Part shown: positions 1 through 10,700 of the stretch, one piece after another
How the letters are laid out: each line of letters starts with the position of its first letter
Position numbering within the stretch: the first letter of the stretch is position 1
DNA from: Anomaloglossus baeobatrachus
Lineage: Eukaryota > Chordata > Amphibia > Anura > Aromobatidae
Assembly (NCBI RefSeq): GCF_048569485.1
Contig: NC_134353.1
Span: forward strand, 75,610,143 to 75,674,142
Length of the DNA stretch: 64,000 nucleotides
Reading direction: 5' to 3'
Program-made: the position numbers and the translations under genes
The notes under the pieces: generated by a model
What the model was told of the DNA's origin: nothing
The model's database searches: none
What the model saw: the letters and a program-made list of their open reading frames with translations, nothing else

Positions 1-640
1 TGTGCAGCCGGGATGGTATTGCTCCCCACGGGCAGAGCGGGGTACCCCGGGAGGTTGGTGAGAACGGCGGCGGCAGTCCACGGGAGCGCCGGAGCGCAGT
101 GCGGCGGCAGTTACTCACAGAGCCACTAGGTGAGGGTTCCAGTCACTTTATTTACTGGCTCAGGTGGTATCGCACCCTGGGTGCTGGTCCTCGCCATTGG
201 AGACTCCGGTCGATTCCCGGGCAGGTCAGAGGCTGGATTCGGTTTCGAAATCTGTAGCTTTACTCATCCATGCACAACTCTGTACTCTTCCCCCGGTCCT
301 GGACCGTACAGGCCGGCAGCCTGGGCCTCTCATAGGTCGGACCTCTGTTCCATCTCCCCAGGCTCCCTCTCTGCTGCCGTGCCGCGGCCACCCGAACTTT
401 GGTTCTGTACCTCTCCTGTGCTCAGTCCCGTGCTCCGGCGACTGCTCCCCTTTTAGTCCATGATTACAAGTGCCGGGTCCCGTCTCTCTAGGTGTTACTG
501 GCCCAGCTTGGTTGTGCTGTCTGTTCGGTGTTACATCCAGACAGCTCTGTTCTGCCTCCCTGAATGCATGACAGCCTCCCTTCAGGGAGCTATACACTGT
601 GCGTCTGCCCTGTCTCGTGTCCAAGCTTGTTCTGTATGGC
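1..640. other. GC-rich region, no gene recognised
   Basis: The stretch is GC-rich with short open frames on both strands that resemble no family I know. Sequence after the next inverted-repeat element (1065-1355) has a similar character and ends in a motif with CAGGGGCGCTAC, so both sides may be one older dispersed repeat split by that element. I cannot classify it. Confidence 0.3.
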
Positions 641-643
641 TAA

Positions 644-1061
644 GGCCTAAGCCATATGGCGAGAAAATTGGTGCGAGTGGAGTGCGATAAAAAATCGCAC
701 TCCACTCGGACCAATTCTAGCCTGTGTGTCAGCACTAATGAGCGATTATTTTCTCAGCCCTAATCGGACCGAGAAAACAATCGCAGCATGCTGCAACTGT
801 AATGTAAGACTCATTTCTCTCGCACCCATTCAAGTGAAAAATCGCACTGCACTTGCGGTACACCGGTGTACAACACGCATGCAGCGCGAGAATCGCAATA
901 GCCGGCTACGCAGCGCTGGCCCGCCCCCTGCAGCTGAGGTCCGCTTGCACAGTCTGACTGCAGTCGCAGGGATACTAGCATGACACTCGTCTCCTGCTGT
1001 GCTGCCAGCGCGAGCCGAGTGTCATGCGAGCATCGCAGTAATGCCCCGTGTGGCCCCGGCC
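644..1061. mobile_element. Short inverted-repeat DNA transposon (MITE), TAA-flanked
   Basis: The element begins GGCCTAAGCCATATGG and ends with the imperfect inverse CCGTGTGGCCCCGGCC. Both ends are flanked by TAA (641-643 and 1062-1064), which fits the 3-bp target duplications of PIF/Harbinger-type transposons. It is 418 bp long and has no coding capacity. Near its left end is a perfect 15-bp hairpin (674-688 with 694-708, loop of five A). The superfamily is inferred from the duplication length only. Confidence 0.6.
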
Positions 1062-1173
1062 TAAAAGTGAAACTGCAATGTTCTGTACTCCTAACTGCTC
1101 ATGCCCCCACTTTTGCAAGGTGCTATGGCAACCACTCGACCTAATTAGTGGAGACCACCTGGTGTCTACCACG

Positions 1174-1176
<3 letters not shown>

Positions 1177-1212
<36 letters not shown>
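1177..1212. repeat. (TG)n microsatellite
   Basis: An uninterrupted run of about 18 TG dinucleotides. Confidence 0.95.
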
Positions 1213-1216
<4 letters not shown>

Positions 1217-1365
1217 AACATTGTTAACCCTTTCCTAGTGACTGCTTCTCCCTGCTGTATGGTGGTGTGAGGTGTGTGTAAACTTACCAGATTAATATCT
1301 TCCTGCCCGGGGAGGATATAATGATATACCCTGTAGCGACCAGTCTCAGGGGCGCTACACTACAA

Positions 1366-2215
1366 GAAGGGAACCAAGATGAGGACGATTACTACAAGAT
1401 GAGGACTATGATGGGCACATTACTATAAGATGAGGACAAGGATGGGGGACATAACTACAAGATGAGGACCAGGATGGGCATTATTAGAAGAAGAGGACCA
1501 GGATAGGCACATTACTACAAGGGGACAAGGATTGAGCATTACTTCAAGATGAGGACCAGGATGGCGCACATTACTTCAAGAAAGGAACCAGGATAGAGCA
1601 TATTACTACAAGAAGGAGATCAGGATAGGAACATTACAACAAGATGGGAACAAGAATGGTCACATTACTACAGGAATGGGAATATTACTACAAAAAAGGG
1701 ACCAGGATGGGCACATTACTACAAATAAAAGGGACCAGGATGGGGCACATTACTACAAGAAGACGACCAGGACGGGCATATTACTACGAGAGGACAATGA
1801 TTGGGCATTATTACAAGATGAGGACCAGTATGGGGAACATTACTACATGAAGGGTACTAGGATGGGGAACATTACTACAAGAAAGGGATCAGGATAGTTG
1901 ACATTACTAGAAGAAGGGGACCAAGATGTGGGGGATTACTAGAAGATGACCAGGATTGGTATATTATTACGAGGGGACAAGGATTGGGCATTACTACAAG
2001 ATGAGGACCAGGATGGGGTACATTACTACAAGGGAACCAAGATGTGTGCGATTACTACAAAATGAGGACTAGGATGGGCACGCACATTACTACAGCATGA
2101 GGACCAAAATGTGGGACATTACTACAAGATGAGGACCAGCATGGCACATTACTACAAGATAGTGACCAGGATCAGGCACATTACTACATGATGTTGAGCA
2201 AAATTACTATATGGT
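1366..2215. repeat. Degenerate ~31-bp minisatellite
   Basis: About 25 imperfect copies of a purine-rich unit with the core ATTACTACAAGATGAGGACC followed by AGGATGGGCAC. Units run from roughly 29 to 35 bp and differ by substitutions and small indels, so this is an old array. Short open frames across it are by-products of the repeat. Confidence 0.85.
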
Positions 2216-2219
2216 GCTA

Positions 2220-2955
2220 ATTGTAAGACTATATTACAATTATTACATGAAGGGGATAAAATGTAAAAAAAAAAGTAAAAAGAAATCTTAAAAATTCAAA
2301 AGAAGGCATGAATTTTTTTTACCACTAAAAATTATGTTTTATATACAAACTAAAATAAAGAAAAAAGTGCACATTTGTAAAAACCCAAGCAATAAAAATA
2401 TACTGTAACCCATACGAGGAATGCAATTAAAAAAAATAAATAAAAACGGCAAAAAATTATCAAAAAAGTGATCAAAAGGTGTATGGGGGAAAAAATGGAA
2501 TCACTTAAAATGCCTAAATTATCATTTTTTCTATGTGTGGCATATATACCCAGTAGAGTTTGAGACCTCTTATTTATTTTGAATCTGATGAAACCGTCGT
2601 CTCAATTCTAAAAATCGTCAATCTCTTGTCGGCCAAAGAGACTGGTCTCTTTTTACAGCAATTCAGCCAAAGGTCTTCCCTGAATAGTGGCCTTTGGCCA
2701 CCCCGTGCATGGTACCAGCCTCAAATTTGAAGGGCAGGAAAGGTCTTAATTTCCGTAATTACTTGGTCCTCCGGATGGGCAACCATTCTGTCATGAGGCA
2801 CGGAATCATCCGAGGCAATTTTACATTAGGATGAGCTATTGGACTGCAAAGGGCCCATATATTGTTCTTGCACAGTGGCCCTTTTCTGCCTAGTGATGTA
2901 AGGCGCGCATCAGGTGTTATCTGTCTTTTTATACAGCACTAGACTTTTTTTGTAC
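2220..2955. other. AT-rich repeat-like DNA, no gene seen
   Basis: A- and T-rich sequence containing phrases that recur elsewhere in the window (for example at 6530-6650 and 20750-21130), such as runs of AAAAAAGT and cassettes ending in GGAATCAC. It is probably a decayed dispersed repeat. No coding or RNA signal was seen. Confidence 0.4.
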
Positions 2956-2960
2956 TCTTA

Positions 2961-3398
2961 GGCCATGTGCCCACGGGAGCTTTTTGCTGCGGAGTTTGCC
3001 GCAGAAAACCTGCGGATTTTTCTGGATTTTCCAGATAAATCCGCAGGTTCTAGCATGTACAGGCACTCCCCATGTTACCCTATGGGACATGGGGAGTGTC
3101 TGTGTCCACGCTGCGGAAAGTGCGGCTGCGGAATCTCCTGCGGAGATCCCTCAGCCGCGCCTAACTGCATGTCAATTATTCATGCGGATTTACTTGTGGA
3201 GATCCCGGCCCTCCGCTATGGAGATAGAGGCCGGGATGTCCGCAGGTAAATCGCGTGAAAGTCGGCATGTTTCCCGCAGCTATTCCGCTGGAAACTCGCA
3301 GCTAAAAATAGCTGCGGATGCCGGCGGGCAGCTGCGGGAAACATGCGGCCGTACCTGCGAATATATCCGCAGGTACGAGCGCCCGTGGGCACATGGCC
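2961..3398. mobile_element. Palindromic MITE with TTA target duplication
   Basis: The left end GGCCATGTGCCCACGGG is matched by the exact inverse CCCGTGGGCACATGGCC at the right, and both are flanked by TTA (2958-2960 and 3399-3401). The interior is built from self-complementary words around TGCGGA and CCGCAGG. Length is 438 bp with no transposase. TTA duplication and structure fit a non-autonomous Harbinger-type element. Confidence 0.75.
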
Positions 3399-3529
3399 TT
3401 AGATTACAATACAGTCTTGTTAAAATCTATATGCGTAAGTAACTGCAGATAACCAGCAGTGTTTGTACAAATCCAAGGTGGTAAGCATCATTCTTGTGTT
3501 CTAGTTAAATCATTATCATAAGCATTTAA

Positions 3530-3850
3530 AGGGAACTTGTCACCAGATATGGCGGCTATAAGCTGCGGCCACCACCAGTGGGCTCTTATAATACAGTATG
3601 TTAGAATGTCTTTATATAAGAGCCTAGGCTGCTGTGTAGAGTGTAAAAATGACTTTAGAATACTCGCCTAAGGGGCGATGCAGTGCAGACTGGTCGGATG
3701 GGTGTCATCTTTCAGCCATCTTTGTCCTCCTTCTTCTGAAGCCTGGGTGCATGATAAATCCTACGGTACGTCATCACCACTAGCCGGCATTGAGGTCCTG
3801 CGCAGGCGCACTACAATACTTTGATCTGCCCTGCTCAGGGCAGTTTACTA
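3530..3850. mobile_element. Truncated TTAA-flanked repeat (same family as 12963-13606)
   Basis: After TTAA at 3526-3529 the sequence AGGGAACTTGTCACCAG begins a repeat that matches the complete copy in GRPEL1 intron 2, including the CTGCGGCCACCACCAGTG segment and the GGTCCTGCGCAGGCGCAC segment. Similarity is lost near 3850, so the right half is missing or replaced. Confidence 0.55.
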
Positions 3851-5300
3851 CTACTTTAATCCAAAGTTGACGCAGTGTAAAAAAGTAGCACAGGTGGCCG
3901 GAGATTTCTATAGATCCTATCCACTTTGCTGGAACTGTAAGATGCTGCATTTTTGACGAAACGAAAATGTAGCATCAAATACTCCCCAAAAGTTGATCTT
4001 GGGAATGTAGGAAACCTGACAGCTCACTGGTATTGCTGCTTACAATACAGCTCCACATAGGGAACCTAAAGGACTCCTATAGGGAACCTAACAGCAGATA
4101 CAGTATGTAATAGGGTGACCAGTGCTCTACTGCCCCCCACTTCCCTGTGGTGCTTGATGGAACTATATACCACCCCGGGGCTCGGCTGGCAGCCGAGCTG
4201 CTCGGGCCTGGGCTCGTTTGGTGGGTGGCTCGAGCGCCTCCGGACCCGGGGGTCACGTCGCTCTGAAGGGAGGCTGGCGCTACGTAAGGGGGTTTCGGTG
4301 GGGAGGTTCACTGCCGAGGCCGTGGTGTTTAGGGATGTAAGTTCGTGACGCCACCCACGGGTTGTGGTGAGTGTGGACACCACCGCTGCCGTTAACTAGG
4401 CTCCCAGGGACGGTGTTGTGCAGCCTGGTGTTGACCCCTCCGTGGGCAGGGGGTGATGGTCCCGGGGCCCGGTGGTTGCGAGGTGCGGGCGTGTTAGTGC
4501 GGTGCGGTGCGCAGCCTGAGGGCACTGTTGTACTCACTATGACAGATACACCGGAGTCTCTGGTAAACCAAAAGGATGGTGGTCTGTGCCCCCACCCGGT
4601 TCGGTGGTTCCCGCCTTTCTCCTGCACCTTGTTTTTGTAGATTTTGACTGCCTACGCTTCAGCGACGGTAGTCCGCTCCTCGGCTTTATGTGTGTCGGGG
4701 AACCCGTTTGCCCGCAGGCGCTGGCCCGTGGGATCTCTCTGCCTGTGCGGTGGCTTTCTATCCCCCTTGGTGGGCTGTTGCCGTCTTTCGGGTCTTGGGA
4801 CGGAAAAGGACCTATGGTCCAGACCTCAATCAGTAAATTCGACGTGGTCCAGTGGCTTCTGGACCTCGTTCTGGGTCTGAGTACAACTCCTGGTGCTCCG
4901 GTTTCTAGTTGGTTCCCCGGTTCGGTACCGGCGGGCCACTACCCTGTCCCGGTCCCTTATGGTTCCACCAGCCATCTTCCCGTCTCCTGCAGGCAGCAAC
5001 CACCGTCTGCCTCCTGGTCACAGGGTATCCAGGCGACGAACCAGATCCCTGACACACGTTTACTCCCTACTCGTCTCCAACTACTCCACTCTCTCTTTCT
5101 GTTTCCCCGCCTCAGGCTATCCGAACTCCTCGGTGGGCGTGGCCAACCACCTGGCTCCGCCCCCTGGTGTGAACGTCAAGACCTGAGAGGGGTGACTCAG
5201 GGTTTTTAGGTTGGCTGCTGTTACATTGTTAGGGGATGGGTGTTTGTGCAAGGGCCTGTCTGTGACTACCTGGCTAGTCCAGGGCGTCACAACTACAGTG
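3850..5300. other. Unclassified GC-rich block, no gene recognised
   Basis: 3850-4100 shows nothing. From about 4110 to 5290 the DNA is GC-rich with long overlapping open frames on both strands (up to 207 codons, 4586-5209, plus strand). Their translations are low-complexity and show no domain I recognise. The block may be an old dispersed repeat. I looked for TG...CA ends with a short direct duplication and could not establish them. Confidence 0.3.
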
Positions 5301-7420
5301 TATATGTGTATTTTTCCCCCTGTGTAGTATGGCCGGCTGCCACTAGAGGTCATGGGTCCCTCAGAAAGAAGGGATGGAATGGGAGATGACAGGGCAGCAG
5401 GAGTTATACGGGTGGGACGGTCCCCAGGATAGTAGGGCATGGACAGAGTGAGATAGGGAAATGCTAATATGCAGATCAAGAAAGAGAAGTCCAGGAGGGA
5501 CAGAAGAGCAGAGTGGTGTGTAAAGGGTGGAGGAGACAGAAGGAGGACAGAGACAAGTCAGAAGGAAAGGACGCAAAGTTATCATAAGGGGCTCTACTGC
5601 AGCAGGACACAAGTCCAGTGTGTCATGGAGATGTAAGGAGAAATTGGGATGCCCCCACCTGAGGCGTTTTCTGCTGATACCCGAAAGATAATGATGATGA
5701 TAAATCTGCTGTGACGAGTTTGACACTGTCTGCCAGCAAGCTACTCGGTAAAGTGATGCAAGTGTTACCGGGTATCTGTCTCCTTCCTGACCGAGCGGGG
5801 CACAAGGCCCATAGAAGTGGACTATGGACCTTGGACATAGAACAGGACTCAGACGATCGGCAGCTGAAAGGTATCGCCTCCACACCACTTACCACTCACA
5901 CCACTCTGCCCCCTGTGTCTGTACTGTGGTGGGGTCCACACAGCCCTAGCCCAAATTTGCCCCTCTCTGGCACTTTACAGATACATTCTGCCTAAACTAA
6001 GGGCAGCATGTATGAATATTTGAGAAAACACATTTTAAAAGCCACACACTGCCCTTGATTGAAAGATTTTTTTTCCTGCCTGGTGTGTAGGGTAAGACCT
6101 GTCAGTCAATAGGAGCAGCCAAGGAAAAGCCGCCAGGGACCAAGCCACACGGGAGACTTGGTAGACAGGCAGATCCACACAACTGATATAGCATGTGATT
6201 TCTCTAAATTAATCACAAAAGTGCCACTTCCACTCACTCCTGCAGTCTCAGTACTAGCGCCGATCATGGCTGTTAACCATTTAGTTGCTGCTATCAACCT
6301 TTGACAGGTCATTTTAATGGCCTTCTTGCCAGTGCAAACATGGGGAACTAATAGTTTGTCATACGACCTGCTGAAGGGCCCATGTGGCTGGGCTTTATAG
6401 AAGAACATCAATTACTGTACGCTATATACTGCAATAGTATAGTATAGCATAGTATTGCAGTATATAGTATGTGCCATCAAATGATCCCAGTTTCAACTAC
6501 GCTAGGGGGACTAAAAAGACTAAAAAATACTGTCAGATTTTTTTTTAACGTTAAAAATGTAAAAAAATAAACATTTTAATCACTCCCATTTTCCAAATTT
6601 AAAAATAAATAAAATGAAAAAAAAAAAAGTTTGTATCTTCGTGCCTGTAATTGTTTTGTATGCACCCCAAAGTTTTATTAATAGAACGTGCAGGTTTTTC
6701 CATTTTTAGGGCTTAGTGATTGGCTGCAGTAATGATGTGTGATGTCACCGCCGCAGCCAAATTTCTGACTCAGAAGCAATGGCAGAGAGAAGGTGCTGGA
6801 GACCAGTGGACATAAGTACTATATGAGCTGGCCATACACATTAGATGGCTGTCACCCGAACAATGCTTTGGCCAACCGTTCCGCCAAAATCCGTCTCTCC
6901 CATACTCTGGAGTACTTCTTTGACCGGCGTTGGCCGGCGGTTTATCTCCAGGAGAACGGTGCAATCTACAGTCCGACATAAAACGTGCCTGATCAACATC
7001 TCCACCAGCGATCAGTCAGATGGCGCCTCCATACACTTTACATTTTTAGCTGAACCCCTTAATATCATACTTTAGAAACTCTCACCTTGGACTGTCAGAA
7101 TGAGCTCACTGATGGATCCTCAGTTAACCCATTCTACAATACAAGTACAGCATAATGAGAAATAACCAAAAACACATGCATTTAAGCAAGAAAAATAAGT
7201 CCCAAAAGCTGGACCACCCCTTTAAGGATTCAGCTACTCATGGACTTTAGATATGATGTCAGAAGTGTGGAGAAAGACCTCTGTGTGCGGTTACATTGCA
7301 GGTCTTGGGGGACGCAGATACTTTGAAAAAACATACTAGCAAAAAAAACCGCAGACAGTGTGGCCAAAGAACGCAGATCTACAGGCACAAGTATGTATTG
7401 CAGGGAATTACACAAGATGT
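5300..7420. other. Intergenic DNA upstream of GRPEL1
   Basis: No gene is supported. A perfect 15-bp stem-loop lies at 6422-6436 with 6453-6467. A/T-rich repeat-like DNA lies at 6530-6650. A GC-richer dispersed repeat fragment at about 6825-7050 starts GGCCATACACATTAGATGGC, and a related fragment recurs at 35400-35700. The SORCS2 gene that flanks GRPEL1 in human was not found here. Confidence 0.35.
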
Positions 7421-7424
7421 CATC

Positions 7425-7674
7425 TCAGGCCCCGCCCACTGCCATCTCCAGCCAATCACTGCGCGTCTTCACTCTCAACCTCATTTTTGACATTTCAACT
7501 CCGCTACAACCGCTCTTGACTAGGTTGGCAGGATGACCTTGTCCCTACTGCGCATGCGTACCCCGATCAACTTAACGTCTGATTGGCTGGCGTAGTAACG
7601 TCACGTGACAGGTTAGGTTGAGATCCGGCTTGTCCTTTGCGTGCAGTGCGCGTGAGTGCTGAGAGGGGTCAGAC
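7425..7674 (+). promoter_or_regulatory. GRPEL1: GRPEL1 CpG-rich promoter
   Basis: The 250 bases before the start codon are CpG-rich and carry a GC-box-like CCCCGCCCAC near 7430, a CCAAT box near 7452, an NRF-1-like site TGCGCATGCGTA at 7549-7560, an inverted CCAAT (ATTGG) at 7582, and the palindrome GTCACGTGAC at 7600-7609 (an E-box of the USF/TFE type). No TATA box is evident, so broad initiation is likely. NRF-1 control would suit a nuclear gene for a mitochondrial protein; this is inferred from motifs only. Confidence 0.65.
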
Positions 7675-7748
7675 ATGGCGTCCAGGGGCCTGCGGATACT
7701 GGGGCATCAGCTGAGCGCGGTGCTGCGGACACACAGGGCGCCGCTCCG
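7675..7748 (+). CDS. GRPEL1: GRPEL1 exon 1 (presequence)
   Basis: Codes for 24 residues plus two bases of an Arg codon. The donor is CCG|GTAAGAG. The peptide begins MASRGLRILGHQLSAV, a basic, non-acidic mitochondrial targeting sequence. Confidence 0.93.
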
Positions 7749-10700
7749 GTAAGAGGGAAGCGTCATTACACGCTGTGGGCGGCTTGGTAACCAGAGCTAC
7801 TGAGCTTGTGGCGTTCAATGAGGCATGCTGGGTATTGTAGTTCTCCACGGCAGGTGCCATGCAGGTGTAGCAGAGCAGTGTCTGTACCTGATGAAGCTCA
7901 GCAGAACTCCTCTACATCCGCAGCATCCTAGTGCAATTTTTACTTTTCTTTCACCATTTAAATTGCTGCAACATCAGGATAAACTGTGAGATCCAACACA
8001 TAAGGTTGTGCCTGTACCGGAATGTTGCGGGTGACCGAGCAGACGGCGGTGACTGCGGACAGCGGGTGACCGAGCAGACGGCGGTGACTGCGGACAGCGG
8101 GTGACCGAGCAGACGGCGGTGACTGCGGACAGCGGGTGACCGAGCGGACGGCGGTGACTGCGGACAGCGGGTGACGGAGCGCCCAGCGGAGACTGCGGAC
8201 AGCGGGTGACGGAGCAGACGGCGGTGACTGCGGACAGCGGGTGACCGAGCAGACGGCAGTGACTGCGGACAGCGGGTGACCGAGCAGACGGCGGTGACTG
8301 CGGACAGCGGGTGACGGAGCAGACGTCGGTGACTGCGGACAGCGGGTGACGGAGCGCCCGGCGGAGACTGTGGACAGCGGGTGACGGAGCGCCCGGCGGA
8401 GACTGCGGACAGCGGGTGACGGAGCGCCCGGCGGAGACTGCGGACAGCTGGTGACGGAGCGCCCGGCGGAGACTGCGGACAGCTGGTGACGGAGCGCCCG
8501 GCGGAGACTGCGGACAGCTGGTGACGGAGCGCCCGGCGGAGACTGCGGACAGCTGGTGACGGAGCGCCCGGCGGAGACTGCGGACAGCTGGTGACGGAGC
8601 GCCCGGCGGAGACTGCGGACAGCTGGTGACGGAGCGCCCGGCGGAGACTGCGGACAGCTGGTGACGGAGCGCCCGGCGGAGACTGCGGACAGCTGGTGAC
8701 GGAGCGCCCGGCGGAGACTGCGGACAGCTGGTGACGGAGCGCCCGGCGGAGACTGCGGACAGCGGGTGACGGAGCAGACGGTGGTGACTGCGGACAGCTG
8801 GTGACGGAGCGCCCGGCGGAGACTGCGGACAGCGGGTGACGGAGCGCCCGGCGGAGACTGCGGACAGCGGGTGACGGAGCGCCCGGCGGAGACTGCGGAC
8901 AGCTGGTGACGGAGCGCCCGGCGGTGACTGCGGACAGCGGGTGACGGAGCGCCCGGCGGAGACTGCGGACAGCGGGTGACGGAGCGCCCGGCGGAGACTG
9001 CGGACAGCGGGTGACGGAGCGCCCGGCGGAGACTGCGGACAGCGGGTGACGGAGCAGACGGCGGTGACTGCGGAGAGCGGGTGACGGAGCGCCCGACGGA
9101 GACTGCGGACAGCGGGTGACGGAGCAGACGGTGGTGACTGCGGACAGCTGGTGACGGAGCGCCCGGCGGAGACTGCGGACAGCTGGTGACGGAGCGCCCG
9201 GCGGAGACTGCGGACAGCTGGTGACGGAGCGCCCGGCGGAGACTGCGGACAGCTGGTGACGGAGCGCCCGGCGGAGACTGCGGACAGCTGGTGACGGAGC
9301 GCCCGGCGCAGACTGCGGACAGCTGGTGACGGAGCGCCCGGCGCAGACTGCGGACAGCTGGTGACTGCGGACAGCTGGTGACGGAGCGCCCGGCGGAGAC
9401 TGCGGACAGCTGGTGACGGAGCGCCCGGCGGTGACTGCGGACAGCTGGTGACGGAGCGCCCGGCGGAGACTGCGGACAGCGGGTGACGGAGCAGACGGCG
9501 GTGACTGCGGACAGCTGGTGACGGAGCGCCCGGCGGTGACTGCGGACAGCTGGTGACGGAGCGCCCGGCGGAGACTGCGGACAGCTGGTGACGGAGCGCC
9601 CGGCGGTGACTGCGGACAGCTGGTGACCGAGCACTGCACCAGGAATCTTTTTTTACACATGCATTTCTTTTTTTTTTTCCCCCGTTAGATCTCTTTATTT
9701 TAATATAGGGGACTTAGAGATTCTCTGAGGAATATGATAAAATACTTATAAAAACATTTTTCTTATTACATTTTTGTTTAGGATTTTAAAGATGGCAACT
9801 TCCATCCCTGCTCTGCACTAGAACTGTCAGGATGGATGTTCAGGGTCAGGATGGATGTTCCTTCGTTAAGGCAAGGTGTTTATGTTCTCCTTAGTCCCCT
9901 CCGCTCAGCGTCCTTTCAGGTCGAGTGAGCAGAAGACTGTGCGTTCATGATACTCGACCGCTCGCTGCTCTGACATGACCTCTGTCTGGACCAGATGTTC
10001 ATCCTCTGAGATCTAGGACTGGTTTCACACTATAGATGCCATTTGCCATCTTTAAAATCCAGACAGTGCACTAGATAAAGCAGACTTTTTTTTTTAACTA
10101 AATACACTATAGATATTTAGAACATTTTTGTTATTTTTTTTATTTTATAAGAACTCTTGGAGATCCTTTAACCCCCGATCTTGATATTTTACACAATACA
10201 CTACAATACTGAAATATCCCATGAAGCCTAGAAAAACATTTGGCGCCCAGTTGCCATGACCATGTACTTTGGCACCACGCAGTCATGTTGCAAAAAGGTC
10301 ATTATGGGTCGAAAGGCTACCTTCAACCATTCCCAACTCTTGTATGTCACTGTCATGACTGACAGCAGCAACTAAGGCTACTTTCACACTTGCGTTGAAC
10401 GGTATCCGTTGCATTGCGTTGTGTAACGGATGCAACGGATGTGTTGCATATAGTGACGCAACGGATGCTGCAAAACAACGCAATTCGTTTTGATTTTTTT
10501 TTTTTTTTCCCGGTTTTACCAGCGGCAGACTATAGTGAACGATCAGCTGATCGTTCCCTGCAGCCGGCCGCTGGGTGATCAGCTGATTGCTCCCAGTAGC
10601 CGGCCGCCGGGTGATCAGCTGATCGCTCCCGCCCGCCGGGTGATCAGCTGATCGCTCCCGGCTGCCGGGTGATCAGCTGATCGCTCCCTGCAGCCGGCTG

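Noticed and set aside
4586-5209. Open frame of 207 codons in the GC-rich block
   Set aside because: No recognisable domain, low-complexity composition, overlapping frames on both strands.
4110-5290. Possible solo LTR
   Set aside because: I found no TG...CA ends with matching short duplications and no second copy in the window.
5361-5888. Minus-strand open frame of 175 codons
   Set aside because: No similarity I can recall, starts without good context and overlaps other random frames.
1-7600. SORCS2 first exon expected by synteny
   Set aside because: No signal-peptide or VPS10-domain coding sequence is visible; the gene is probably farther out.
7708-9626. The peptide HQLSAV occurs in GRPEL1 exon 1 and repeatedly in the antisense translation of the minisatellite
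   Set aside because: The codons differ at many positions and the strands are opposite, so this is a coincidence and not an origin of the array from the exon.
8029-9626. CRISPR-like array
   Set aside because: Units are contiguous without unique spacers, and this is vertebrate DNA.
7951-9660. Minus-strand open frames of 558 and 569 codons
   Set aside because: They are translations of the 35-bp minisatellite, repeat exactly every 35 residues and exist in more than one frame.
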